Assembly (NCBI RefSeq): GCF_022761125.1
Contig: NZ_JAKWJR010000001.1
Span: 372,001 to 436,000, forward strand
Source: Nocardioides sp. SR21
GTDB lineage: Bacteria; Actinomycetota; Actinomycetes; Propionibacteriales; Nocardioidaceae
Reading direction: 5' to 3'
DNA: 64,000 bases
Shown: positions 1 to 7,261 of the stretch, one piece after another
How positions within the stretch are numbered: position 1 is the first letter of the stretch
Layout: each line of letters opens with the position of its first letter
Made by a program: the position numbers and the translations under genes
Notes under the pieces: generated by a model
What the model was told of the DNA's origin: nothing
The model's database searches: none
Seen by the model: the letters and a program-made list of their open reading frames with translations, nothing else

Positions 1-290
1 CGGTCGAACATGGGCGCGACGACGTTCCACTCGCCCGCCCTGACCCGCTGCAGCAGGGCGGCGTACCCCTCCGCGTCGAAGGTGTCCGGCGACCCCTTCG
101 AGTGGAGCAGCCGGCGGCGGATGAGCTCGACGTCCGCGTAGTGGAACCCGTCCATCGGGACCACCGGCAGCCCGAGCGCCGCGGCGAGCGTGCTCTTCCC
201 GACCCCAGGCGACCCGGTGATGCCGAGCAGCCGGATGTCGGCGGGGACGGGAGGGATCACGCGGACACGGTACGGGTACCTCGCCCGCAT
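1..290 (-). CDS. P-loop nucleoside/nucleotide kinase family protein (partial)
   Basis: Only the N-terminal part is present; the gene runs off the left edge of the window. Counting from an ATG at 290, a Walker A loop GSPGVGKS lies at residues 26-33 and the motif MDGFHYAD at 46-53, followed by an Arg-rich stretch and SPDTFDAEGY. This arrangement is typical of the uridine kinase / pantothenate kinase / phosphoribulokinase-like P-loop kinases, which phosphorylate small metabolites with ATP. The substrate cannot be read from this fragment. The start is uncertain: an in-frame GTG at 260 would leave a short gap to the divergent SDR gene, whereas the ATG at 290 overlaps that gene's start by two bases. 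Confidence 0.75.
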   Translation of the reverse strand, partial: MRARYPYRVRVIPPVPADIRLLGITGSPGVGKSTLAAALGLPVVPMDGFHYADVELIRRRLLHSKGSPDTFDAEGYAALLQRVRAGEWNVVAPMFD

Positions 291-1350
291 GAGGGTGGCC
301 ATCACGGGAGCCAGCGGCAACGTCGGATCGGCGCTCGTGCGCGCCCTGCGGGCGTCGGGTCACGACGTCGTCGGGGTCGTACGCCGGCCACCGCCGAGCG
401 GCACGCCCGGCTGGACCGGTGTCGCGTGGGTGACCGCCGACCTCGCCACCGACTGCCACGCGCGGCTGGTCGACGCGTTCCGCGGCGCGGACGCCGTCGT
501 GCACCTGGTGTGGGGCTTCCAGCCCACGCACGACGTCGAGTACCTGCGCGAGGTCGGGGTGGGCGGGACCCGCCGGGTGCTGGCCGCCGCCGCTGCTGCG
601 GACGTGCCGCACGTCGTCCACCAGTCCTCGCTGGGCGCCTACGCCCCGCGCCGCGACCTGCGCGCGGTCGACGAGTCCTGGCCGACGACCGGGATCGCCG
701 GGTCGCCGTACAGCCGGCACAAGGCGGAGGGCGAGCGCCTGGTCGAGGAGTGGGCGCGCCGGCACCCCGACGTCGTCGTCTCCGTGACCCGGCCCGGGAT
801 CGTCGCGCAGCGCTCGGCGGGGAGCGGTCAGCTGCGGTACTTCCTGCCGACGGTGGTGCCGCCGGCCGTGCTCCGGGTGCTGCCCCTGCTGCCGCTCGAC
901 AACGACGTCGTGATCCCGGTGGTGCACGCCGATGACCTCGCGGCGGCGATCACCGCGATCATCGAGAAGCGGGCTGGCGGTCCGTTCAACATCGCCGTCG
1001 AGGCGCTCGGCGCCGACGCGATCGCCGAGGTGCTCGGCGCCCGCCGTGTCCCGGTGCCGCCCGCGCTGGTGCGGGCCGCCGCCGCGGTCAGCTGGCACCT
1101 GCACCTCCAGCCGGTCGACGCCGGCTGGGTCGACATGGCCCACCAGGCACCGGTGCTCGACTCGACGCGCGCCCGCACCGAGCTCGAGTGGCGCCCGGCG
1201 TATGACGGCACCGCGGCACTCGCCGAGGCGGTCGCCGGCATGGTCGAGACCGGCCACGACGCGACGGCCGTCCTGCGCCGGCGCACGATCGTCGACGGTC
1301 TCGCCCGCGCGGTCCGGGAGGGCCCGGTGGCCAGGCGGCGGCGGCCGTGA
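289..1350 (+). CDS. NAD-dependent epimerase/dehydratase family protein (extended SDR)
   Basis: This 353-residue protein opens with MRVAITGASGNVG, the Rossmann GxxGxxG dinucleotide-binding loop at residues 7-13. The catalytic motif YSRHK (Y141, K145) is preceded by Ser113/114, so the short-chain dehydrogenase triad is complete. Extended SDRs of this kind act on nucleotide sugars or related carbonyl/hydroxyl substrates; the substrate cannot be predicted. The ATG at 289 was chosen because it immediately precedes the Rossmann strand; an upstream in-frame ATG at 190 would add an out-of-family extension that overlaps the divergent kinase gene. The hflX gene follows about 50 bp downstream. Confidence 0.85.
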   Translation: MRVAITGASGNVGSALVRALRASGHDVVGVVRRPPPSGTPGWTGVAWVTADLATDCHARLVDAFRGADAVVHLVWGFQPTHDVEYLREVGVGGTRRVLAAAAAADVPHVVHQSSLGAYAPRRDLRAVDESWPTTGIAGSPYSRHKAEGERLVEEWARRHPDVVVSVTRPGIVAQRSAGSGQLRYFLPTVVPPAVLRVLPLLPLDNDVVIPVVHADDLAAAITAIIEKRAGGPFNIAVEALGADAIAEVLGARRVPVPPALVRAAAAVSWHLHLQPVDAGWVDMAHQAPVLDSTRARTELEWRPAYDGTAALAEAVAGMVETGHDATAVLRRRTIVDGLARAVREGPVARRRRP

Positions 1351-1384
1351 CGTTAAAGGTTCGCGCCGGTCAGGGGGGCGACCG

Positions 1385-1390
1385 TACTCT
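1385..1390 (+). promoter_or_regulatory. Candidate -10 element of a leaderless hflX transcript
   Basis: TACTCT lies 9 nt before the hflX ATG at 1400 and no Shine-Dalgarno sequence is visible, so a leaderless or nearly leaderless mRNA is plausible. No convincing -35 was seen. Confidence 0.35.
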
Positions 1391-1399
1391 GGTACGCGT

Positions 1400-2872
1400 A
1401 TGAGTAACGCACCTGACTTCAATCTCGACGACGAGCTCGAGGAGACCGAGGACTGGGAGTCCGACGACTTCGAGTCCGGCTACGCGGACGAGCCCGACCC
1501 CGAGGACCTCACCACCGGTGAGATGGACCTGGCCGAGCGGCACCAGCTGCGCCGGGTCGCCAGCCTGCGCACCGAGCTCGAGGACATCACCGAGGTCGAG
1601 TACCGCCAGCTCCGCCTGGAGCGCGTGGTGCTCGTCGGCGTCTGGACCGAGGGCACGGTCGAGGACGCCGAGAACTCCATGGCCGAGCTCGCGCTGCTCG
1701 CCGAGACCGCGGGCTCCGAGGTCCTCGACGCGATCTACCAGCGCCGGCAGTCGCCCGACCCGGCGACCTACATCGGCCGCGGCAAGGTCGAGGGCCTCGC
1801 GGAGATCGTGAAGGCCAGCGGCGCCGACACCGTGATCTGCGACGGCGAGCTCGCGCCCAGCCAGCTGAGGAACCTCGAGGACCGCACCAAGGTCAAGGTC
1901 GTCGACCGGACCGCGCTGATCCTCGACATCTTCGCCCAGCACGCGAAGTCCAAGGAGGGCCAGGCACAGGTCGAGCTGGCGCAGCTCAGCTACATGAAGC
2001 AGCGGCTCCGTGGGTGGGGTGGCAACCTCTCCCGCCAGGTCGGTGGCCGCGTCGCCGGCGGTGCCGGTATCGGTGGCCGTGGTCCCGGTGAGACCAAGAT
2101 CGAGACCGACCGGCGCCGGATCAACACCAAGATCGCCAAGCTCCGCCGCGAGCTGAAGGAGATGAAGGGGACCCGCGACACCAAGCGCCAGGAGCGCCGT
2201 CGCAACCACATCCCCAGCGTCTCGATCGCCGGCTACACCAACGCCGGCAAGTCCTCGCTGCTGAACCGGCTCACCGACGCCGGCGTACTCGTCGAGGATG
2301 CGCTGTTCGCGACGCTCGACCCGACGACGCGTCGGACGACGACCGCCGACGGCCGCGTCTACACGATGAGCGACACCGTCGGGTTCGTGCGGCACCTGCC
2401 GCACCAGCTGGTCGAGGCGTTCCGCTCGACGCTGGAGGAGGTCGCCGACTCCGACCTGATCCTGCACGTGGTCGACGGCTCGCACCCCGACCCCGAGGGT
2501 CAGATCGCCGCCGTGCGTGAGGTGTTCTCCGAGATCGGCGCGGTCGACGTGCCCGAGCTCGTGATCATCAACAAGGCCGACGCCGCCGACCCGATGGTGA
2601 TCGCCCGGCTCCGCCAGCGCGAGCCCCACTCGGTGGTCGTGTCGGCGAAGACCGGCGACGGCATCGCCGAGGCGCTCCGGGTGATCGAGGGCGAGCTGCC
2701 CCGGCCGGGTGTCGAGTTCAAGGCGCTGGTGCCCTACGAGCGCGGCGACCTGATCAACCGGCTGCACCAGCACGGCGAGATCGAGTTGATGGAGCACACC
2801 GGCGAGGGCACGGTCGTCATCGGCCGCGCCAACGAGGACCTCGCCGGCGAGCTCGAGGCGTACGCCGTCTAG
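1400..2872 (+). CDS. hflX: Ribosome-splitting GTPase HflX
   Basis: HflX is a translational GTPase of the OBG-HflX group that binds the large ribosomal subunit and splits stalled ribosomes under stress. The 490-residue product has an acidic N-terminal extension (about residues 1-45), the HflX N-terminal domain with the glycine-rich segment near 215-235, and a G domain: G1 GYTNAGKS at 278-285, G3 DTVG at 325-328 and G4 NKAD at 391-394. The ATG at 1400 is favoured because the following acidic extension is common in actinobacterial HflX; the reading frame is open further upstream but through the SDR gene. Its stop codon shares the tetranucleotide CTAG with the stop of the convergent hydrolase gene. 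Confidence 0.95.
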   Translation: MSNAPDFNLDDELEETEDWESDDFESGYADEPDPEDLTTGEMDLAERHQLRRVASLRTELEDITEVEYRQLRLERVVLVGVWTEGTVEDAENSMAELALLAETAGSEVLDAIYQRRQSPDPATYIGRGKVEGLAEIVKASGADTVICDGELAPSQLRNLEDRTKVKVVDRTALILDIFAQHAKSKEGQAQVELAQLSYMKQRLRGWGGNLSRQVGGRVAGGAGIGGRGPGETKIETDRRRINTKIAKLRRELKEMKGTRDTKRQERRRNHIPSVSIAGYTNAGKSSLLNRLTDAGVLVEDALFATLDPTTRRTTTADGRVYTMSDTVGFVRHLPHQLVEAFRSTLEEVADSDLILHVVDGSHPDPEGQIAAVREVFSEIGAVDVPELVIINKADAADPMVIARLRQREPHSVVVSAKTGDGIAEALRVIEGELPRPGVEFKALVPYERGDLINRLHQHGEIELMEHTGEGTVVIGRANEDLAGELEAYAV

Positions 2873-3750
2873 TAGCCGCCCAGCCGCTTGAGGTCGGCGA
2901 GCACCTCGTCGAGCCGGTACATCAGCGTCAGGTGCCCCTCGTCCTCGAACAGGTGCGTCTCCACCCCGGGGATGCGCTCGGCGAGCCAGACGCCGTGGGT
3001 GTACGGCACGAACGCATCCTCGCGGCCGTGCCAGAGCGCGACCGGCACCCGGATGCCCGCCAGCTCGAAGCCCCACGGCTGCATCGCCGCCAGCCCGTCG
3101 TCGCGGATGCCGACCGCGCCCTGGGTGGCCGCGTGGTTGAAGGAGTGGCTCATCCATCTCGCGAAGTCCGCGGTCAGCACGGCGGCGTCGACCGGGGTGA
3201 CCAGCCCCCCGAACGCCTCCTCCAGCTCGTCAGCGGACGTGCTCAGCATCGGCAGCACGTGCTCGACCAGGTAGGCGTCGTAGGCCTCCGGTCCGGCCTG
3301 GGCGGCGCCGTACTCCTCGTGGTTCTCCTCGGCCATCCCGTCGTACCAGTCCAGCCCGTCGGCATCGAACGGCGCGACTCCCGAGATCGTCGTGGCGGCG
3401 CGGCACCGCGCGGGGAGCAGTGCAGCGCAGCCCAGTGCGCGAGGTCCACCCCCGGACCAGCCGAGGGTCAGGAAGTCGTCGATCCCCAGGTGGTCGAGCA
3501 CCGCGACCGCGTCCGCGACGTCGTCGGCGAAGGCGCCGGGGGCCGGGCGTGGGGTCGACCTGCCGTACCCGGGGCGGGAGTAGGTGACCACGCGCAACCC
3601 GTGGGCTCGGGCCGCGTCGTCGAGCATCGGGAACTCCGCGACGGCCGAGGGTGTGCCCCCGTGGAACAGGACGACGGGGCCGTCGAGCGCGCCCTCGACC
3701 AGGACCTCGATGGTGCGTCGCTCAGGGCCGGGGACGAGCTGCCGAGTCAT
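2869..3750 (-). CDS. Alpha/beta hydrolase
   Basis: This 293-residue protein has the alpha/beta-hydrolase signature: an HGGT oxyanion-hole loop at residues 30-33, the nucleophile elbow GWSGG with Ser99, an acidic residue in GREDAF near residue 244 and the catalytic His273 in EDEGH near the C-terminus. The fold contains esterases, lipases, haloperoxidase-like and other hydrolases, so the substrate is unknown. The protein lacks a signal peptide and is probably cytoplasmic. It is convergent with hflX, and the two stop codons overlap. Confidence 0.85.
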   Translation of the reverse strand: MTRQLVPGPERRTIEVLVEGALDGPVVLFHGGTPSAVAEFPMLDDAARAHGLRVVTYSRPGYGRSTPRPAPGAFADDVADAVAVLDHLGIDDFLTLGWSGGGPRALGCAALLPARCRAATTISGVAPFDADGLDWYDGMAEENHEEYGAAQAGPEAYDAYLVEHVLPMLSTSADELEEAFGGLVTPVDAAVLTADFARWMSHSFNHAATQGAVGIRDDGLAAMQPWGFELAGIRVPVALWHGREDAFVPYTHGVWLAERIPGVETHLFEDEGHLTLMYRLDEVLADLKRLGGY

Positions 3751-3846
3751 GAGCGCAGTGTGTCAGGCGGCCCCGATTTGTTGCGCGTCCCGTGTGGGTT
3801 CCCAAGATTGCCTGCGGGATCGGTCCGTGGCTCGCATCATGGTCGC

Positions 3847-4566
3847 GTGGTCCATCGGGGGGTCGCGAGCCTGGGCTCGCACTGGTCGGTACGTCGTCGC
3901 ACGGTCGTGCTCGGCGCGCTGTTGGCATTCCTGTTCGCCTCGCTCCTCGTCGTGCACGTCGCGAGCCGTGCCGGCGCCGATGTCGACCGCTGCGAGCGGT
4001 TCACCGCTGACTCCCGTGCCCGCGCCGCGATCGCCACCGGGACCGGTCAGCGCGTCGTCGTGATCGGCGACTCCTGGTCGGCCGGACTCGGTCTCGACCG
4101 CCCCGCCGACTCCTGGCCCGCGCGCCTCGACGGCCGCGTGCACGTCGCCGGGTTCTCCGGCTCCGGGTTCAGCGCCGAGGCGGGATCCTGCCGGCGGGTG
4201 TCGTTCGCCGTACGTGCTCCGGGTGCCGTGCGCGCCGGCGCCGACCTGGTGGTCGTCGAGGGCGGGCTCAACGACTTCGACGAGCCCGACGCCGCCATCC
4301 GCGTCGGCTTCGCCGACCTGATGCGCGCGCTCGACGGCCGGCGCGTGGTCGTCGTCGGTCCCGCGGCCGCACCGGTCCGCGCCGACCGGGTGCCGCGGGT
4401 CGACGAGCTGCTCGCCGGGCTGTCGGAGCGGTACGGCGTGCCGTACGTCCGCACCTCCGGGCTCGACCTGCCCTACCTCGACGACCGGCTGCACCTGACT
4501 CCCGAGGGTCATGTGGAGTTCGGCGACTTCGTCGCTCAGCAGATCCGGGACTTGCCCGCACTCTAG
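3847..4566 (+). CDS. SGNH/GDSL-type esterase, membrane-anchored or secreted
   Basis: The 239-residue product starts with a basic stretch and a hydrophobic segment (about residues 17-40) that would act as a signal anchor or signal peptide. The SGNH blocks are present: GDSWSAG (catalytic Ser76), GGLNDF (Asn of block III) and DRLHLTPEGH near the end (Asp/His pair). Such enzymes deacylate or deacetylate lipids, glycans or esters outside the cytoplasm. The GTG at 3847 was chosen because it places the hydrophobic segment at the N-terminus and has CATCAT exactly 6 nt upstream; the frame stays open far upstream, but only as a shadow of the hydrolase gene on the other strand. Its TAG stop forms part of the -10 element of the next gene. 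Confidence 0.85.
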   Translation: MVHRGVASLGSHWSVRRRTVVLGALLAFLFASLLVVHVASRAGADVDRCERFTADSRARAAIATGTGQRVVVIGDSWSAGLGLDRPADSWPARLDGRVHVAGFSGSGFSAEAGSCRRVSFAVRAPGAVRAGADLVVVEGGLNDFDEPDAAIRVGFADLMRALDGRRVVVVGPAAAPVRADRVPRVDELLAGLSERYGVPYVRTSGLDLPYLDDRLHLTPEGHVEFGDFVAQQIRDLPAL

Positions 4567-4569
4567 GAT
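4564..4569 (+). promoter_or_regulatory. -10 hexamer TAGGAT of a leaderless ROK gene, overlapping the upstream stop codon
   Basis: The first three bases are the TAG stop of the SGNH hydrolase gene. The hexamer ends 6 nt before the GTG at 4576, the spacing expected if transcription starts on the start codon itself. Confidence 0.5.
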
Positions 4570-4575
4570 TCGGCC

Positions 4576-5766
4576 GTGCGTCATTCCCTCGCCGGCCGTG
4601 CCGAGAGCGCCATGCAGGCGCGACTGCTGGCCCAGCTGCGTGACGAGGGCGCGCTCTCGAAGGCCCAGCTCGCCGACCGGCTCGAGGTGTCGCGTACGAC
4701 GGTCGCGGCCGAGGTCGCCCGGCTGGTCGAGCTCGGGCTGGCCCAGGAGGTCGGCCCCGCCGCGTCGCGCGGAGGGCGCCGCTCGACCCTGGTCGACCTG
4801 GCCGAGGACATCCGCTTCGTCGGCATCTCGATCGGCGCCACCGGCATCTCCGTCGGCGTGACCGACGGCCGGCTGTCGGTGCTGAACACGCGGCACAGCG
4901 ACTGCGACATCAAGCAGGGGCCCGAGGTCGTGCTGGCCGTGGCGCTCGAGCTGGTCCGCGAGGTGCTGGACGAGGTCGGCGTCGACCAGCCGATGGGAGC
5001 CGGTGTCGGCGTACCCGGCCCGGTCGACTTCCACCGCGGCGTCTCGGTGTCGCCGCCGATCATGCCCGGCTGGGACGGCTACCCGGTGCGCGACGCGGTC
5101 TCGCGCGAGCTCGGCTGCCCGGTCGTGCTCGACAACGACGTGAACGTGCTGGCGGTGGGGGAGCAGCACGCCGGCGTCGCCAAGGGTGCCCGCGACTTCC
5201 TGTTCGTGAAGATCGGGACCGGCATCGGCTGCGGCATCGTCATCGACGGCGAGCTCTACCGCGGCGTCGACGGCTGCGCGGGCGACATCGGCCACATCCG
5301 CGTCGAGGACTTCGGGCCGACCTGTGCGTGCGGCAACACCGGCTGCCTCGAGGCGTTCTCCGGTGGCGCCGCCCTCGCTCGTGACGCCACCGCCGCCGCC
5401 CGCGCCGGGCGATCGCCGGCACTGGCGGCGCTGCTCGAGGAGAAGGGTGAGCTGACCGCCGCCGACGTCGGGTACGCCGTGTCGCAGGGCGACGCGCAGG
5501 CCGTCCAGCTGATCCGCGAGAGCGGCCGCCACATCGGCCAGGTGCTCGCCGGCCTGGTGTCGTTCTTCAACCCCGGCCTGATCGTCATCGGCGGCCGGGT
5601 CACCGGCCTGGGCCACGCCCTGCTCGCCGAGGTCCGGGGCGTGACGTATCGCCGCTCGCTCCCGCTGGCCACCGGCAGCCTGCCGATCGTGCTCAGCGAG
5701 CTCGGTGACGAGGGTGGCGTCGTCGGCGCCGCCCGGCTGATCAGCGAGTCGGTCTACGCGCCGTAG
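4576..5766 (+). CDS. ROK family transcriptional regulator
   Basis: The 396-residue protein combines an N-terminal winged helix-turn-helix (about residues 15-65, with LSKAQLADRLEVSRTTV) with a ROK sugar-kinase-like domain. The ROK zinc site is intact: GHI upstream, then C250, C252 and C257 in CACGNTGC followed by LE. ROK regulators such as NagC, Mlc and XylR-type repressors bind free or phosphorylated sugars and release DNA. The gene precedes a second ROK gene and a sugar ABC operon, so both may act on the same locus. The GTG start follows a TAGGAT-N6 element, indicating a leaderless mRNA. Confidence 0.9.
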   Translation: MRHSLAGRAESAMQARLLAQLRDEGALSKAQLADRLEVSRTTVAAEVARLVELGLAQEVGPAASRGGRRSTLVDLAEDIRFVGISIGATGISVGVTDGRLSVLNTRHSDCDIKQGPEVVLAVALELVREVLDEVGVDQPMGAGVGVPGPVDFHRGVSVSPPIMPGWDGYPVRDAVSRELGCPVVLDNDVNVLAVGEQHAGVAKGARDFLFVKIGTGIGCGIVIDGELYRGVDGCAGDIGHIRVEDFGPTCACGNTGCLEAFSGGAALARDATAAARAGRSPALAALLEEKGELTAADVGYAVSQGDAQAVQLIRESGRHIGQVLAGLVSFFNPGLIVIGGRVTGLGHALLAEVRGVTYRRSLPLATGSLPIVLSELGDEGGVVGAARLISESVYAP

Positions 5767-5783
5767 CGGTGCCGCGGCCTCGT

Positions 5784-5877
5784 GTCGGAATCCCCGGTCG
5801 ACCGGGGAAACTCGCACCTGACGGCCGTTGCAACCCCCTACAAGCGACAGAATCCCCGGTCGACCGGGGATTCCGAC
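5784..5877. repeat. Pair of palindromes forming a 24-bp inverted repeat
   Basis: The perfect 16-bp palindrome CCCCGGTCGACCGGGG occurs at 5792-5807 and again at 5854-5869. The flanks of the two copies are mirror-matched, so 5784-5807 and 5854-5877 are exact reverse complements over 24 bp with a 46-bp interval. It lies 3' of the first ROK gene and could serve as a terminator or as paired protein-binding sites. Open frames through it are artefacts of the symmetry. The remaining gap up to 6061 holds a promoter and operator. Confidence 0.8.
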
Positions 5878-5928
5878 GCGCTGCCACCGGCCTCAAACAC
5901 GCCAAGAACGGCCGAACTTTGTCCAGTC

Positions 5929-5940
5929 ACTTTTAAAAGT
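5929..5940. promoter_or_regulatory. 12-bp AT-rich palindrome upstream of the sugar operon
   Basis: ACTTTTAAAAGT is a perfect palindrome in an AT-rich patch that contrasts with the G+C-rich surroundings. It lies about 60 bp upstream of the presumed -10 of the sugar operon and could be an upstream activator or repressor site. Confidence 0.35.
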
Positions 5941-5974
5941 TTCACGCTCAGTTTGATTTCAATGCGGCGAAACG

Positions 5975-6005
5975 CTTGATCTTGGGTGATCAAGGCGCCT
6001 ACTTT
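5975..6005 (+). promoter_or_regulatory. Promoter and overlapping operator of the ROK/ABC sugar operon
   Basis: A TTGATC hexamer (5976-5981) and a TACTTT hexamer (6000-6005) are separated by 18 bp, a plausible vegetative promoter. The -35 lies inside a perfect inverted repeat, CTTGATC (5975-5981) and GATCAAG (5988-5994), separated by 6 bp. Binding there would block RNA polymerase, so it is the best candidate site for one of the two adjacent ROK regulators. Confidence 0.55.
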
Positions 6006-6061
6006 GTGCGGCATCCCAACAAATGGGTGACGGCAGTCACAAGGTGAGCGGAGGTGCGGCG

Positions 6062-7261
6062 ATGAGCGTGAACCTCGGCCTCGTCCTCCGCCGGCTCCGC
6101 GACCAGGGCCCGCGCTCGCGCGCCCGGCTCGCCGCCGAGCTCGGCCTCACCCGATCCGCGGTCTCCGCCCTCGTCGGCGAGCTCGAGGAGCGCGGCCTGG
6201 TCCGCGCCGCCGGGGTCGAGCGGGGCCACGTCGGCCGTCCCGGCACCAGCGTCGAGCTGGACGGTCACGCCGTCTGCGGCATCGGCGCCGAGATCAACGT
6301 CAACCACGTCTCGACGCTCGCGCTCGACCTGAGCGGGAACGTCGTCGCCGAGCACCGGCTCGCGGTCGACGCCACCAAGCTCGCCGTCGAGGAGATCCTC
6401 GACCGGCTCGCCGAGCTGATCACCCGCACCGACGCCGACGTCCGCGCCACCGGCGCCGAGACCGTCGGCGTCGCGGTGGGCGTCGCCGGCCTCCTCGACC
6501 GCACCCGCGACATGCTCACGGTCGGCCCGAACCTCGGCTGGCGCGACGTCCCGGTCGGCGCGATGCTCCGCGGCCGGCTCGGCGCGGCGTACCCCGTCCA
6601 GGTCGACAACGAGGGCAACCTCGCGGCGATGGCCGAGGCGACGCCCGGCGACCCCGCGCGCCAGGACGTGCTGGTGATCTTCGGCGAGGTCGGCGTCGGT
6701 GGCGGGATCGTCGCCGACGGCCGGCTGCTCCGCGGTCGCCAGGGGTACGCCGGGGAGTTCGGCCACATGATCGTGCAGCCGGGCGGACGCCGCTGCGGCT
6801 GTGGCCGCGTCGGCTGCTGGGAGACCGTGGTCGGTCTGCGGGCGCTGCTCGACGCCGCCGCGGACCCCGACGACCCGGTGCGCGACCCCGCGCTCGGCCT
6901 CGACGACCGGCTCGCCGAGATCAACCGGCGCGCGGACCTCGGCGACACCCGCACCCTCGCCGCGCTCGACCAGGTCGGGGGCTGGGTCGGCATCGGCGCC
7001 GGCATCCTCGCGAACGCCATCAACCCCGGCGCGGTCGTGCTCAGCGGCTACTTCGCCGAGGTCGGCGAGCGGATGCGCCCGGCGATCGAGGAGCAGCTGA
7101 CCGCCGGGGTCCTCGCGCCCCAGGGCGGCGGCACCCGCGTCGAGCTCTCGACCCTCGGCTTCACCGCCGCCGTCCGTGGCGGCGCCCAGCTCGCGCTCGA
7201 GGCCGTCTTCGACGACCCGACCATCATCACCACCCCGCACGTCTCGGAGGGAGTCCGATGA
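6062..7261 (+). CDS. ROK family transcriptional regulator of the sugar ABC operon
   Basis: The 399-residue regulator has an N-terminal winged helix (about 5-60, with SRARLAAELGLTRSAVSALV) and a ROK domain whose zinc cysteines are C245, C247 and C252 (CGCGRVGC, followed by WE). Family knowledge points to a sugar-responsive repressor. The ATG at 6062 is supported by GGAGG at 6050-6054; an earlier in-frame ATG at 6023 lacks such a site. The gene overlaps the following ABC ATPase by ATGA (7258-7261), so the regulator is the first gene of the operon it probably controls through the inverted repeat at 5975-5994. Confidence 0.9.
   Translation: MSVNLGLVLRRLRDQGPRSRARLAAELGLTRSAVSALVGELEERGLVRAAGVERGHVGRPGTSVELDGHAVCGIGAEINVNHVSTLALDLSGNVVAEHRLAVDATKLAVEEILDRLAELITRTDADVRATGAETVGVAVGVAGLLDRTRDMLTVGPNLGWRDVPVGAMLRGRLGAAYPVQVDNEGNLAAMAEATPGDPARQDVLVIFGEVGVGGGIVADGRLLRGRQGYAGEFGHMIVQPGGRRCGCGRVGCWETVVGLRALLDAAADPDDPVRDPALGLDDRLAEINRRADLGDTRTLAALDQVGGWVGIGAGILANAINPGAVVLSGYFAEVGERMRPAIEEQLTAGVLAPQGGGTRVELSTLGFTAAVRGGAQLALEAVFDDPTIITTPHVSEGVR

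Noticed and set aside
2932..3846. Long N-terminal extension of the SGNH hydrolase frame
   Set aside because: It overlaps the alpha/beta-hydrolase gene on the other strand and would bury the signal segment inside the protein; the GTG at 3847 fits.
5782..5979. 65-codon frame between the two ROK genes
   Set aside because: It is created by the palindrome pair (the same residues occur twice) and crosses the promoter of the sugar operon; it has no ribosome-binding site.
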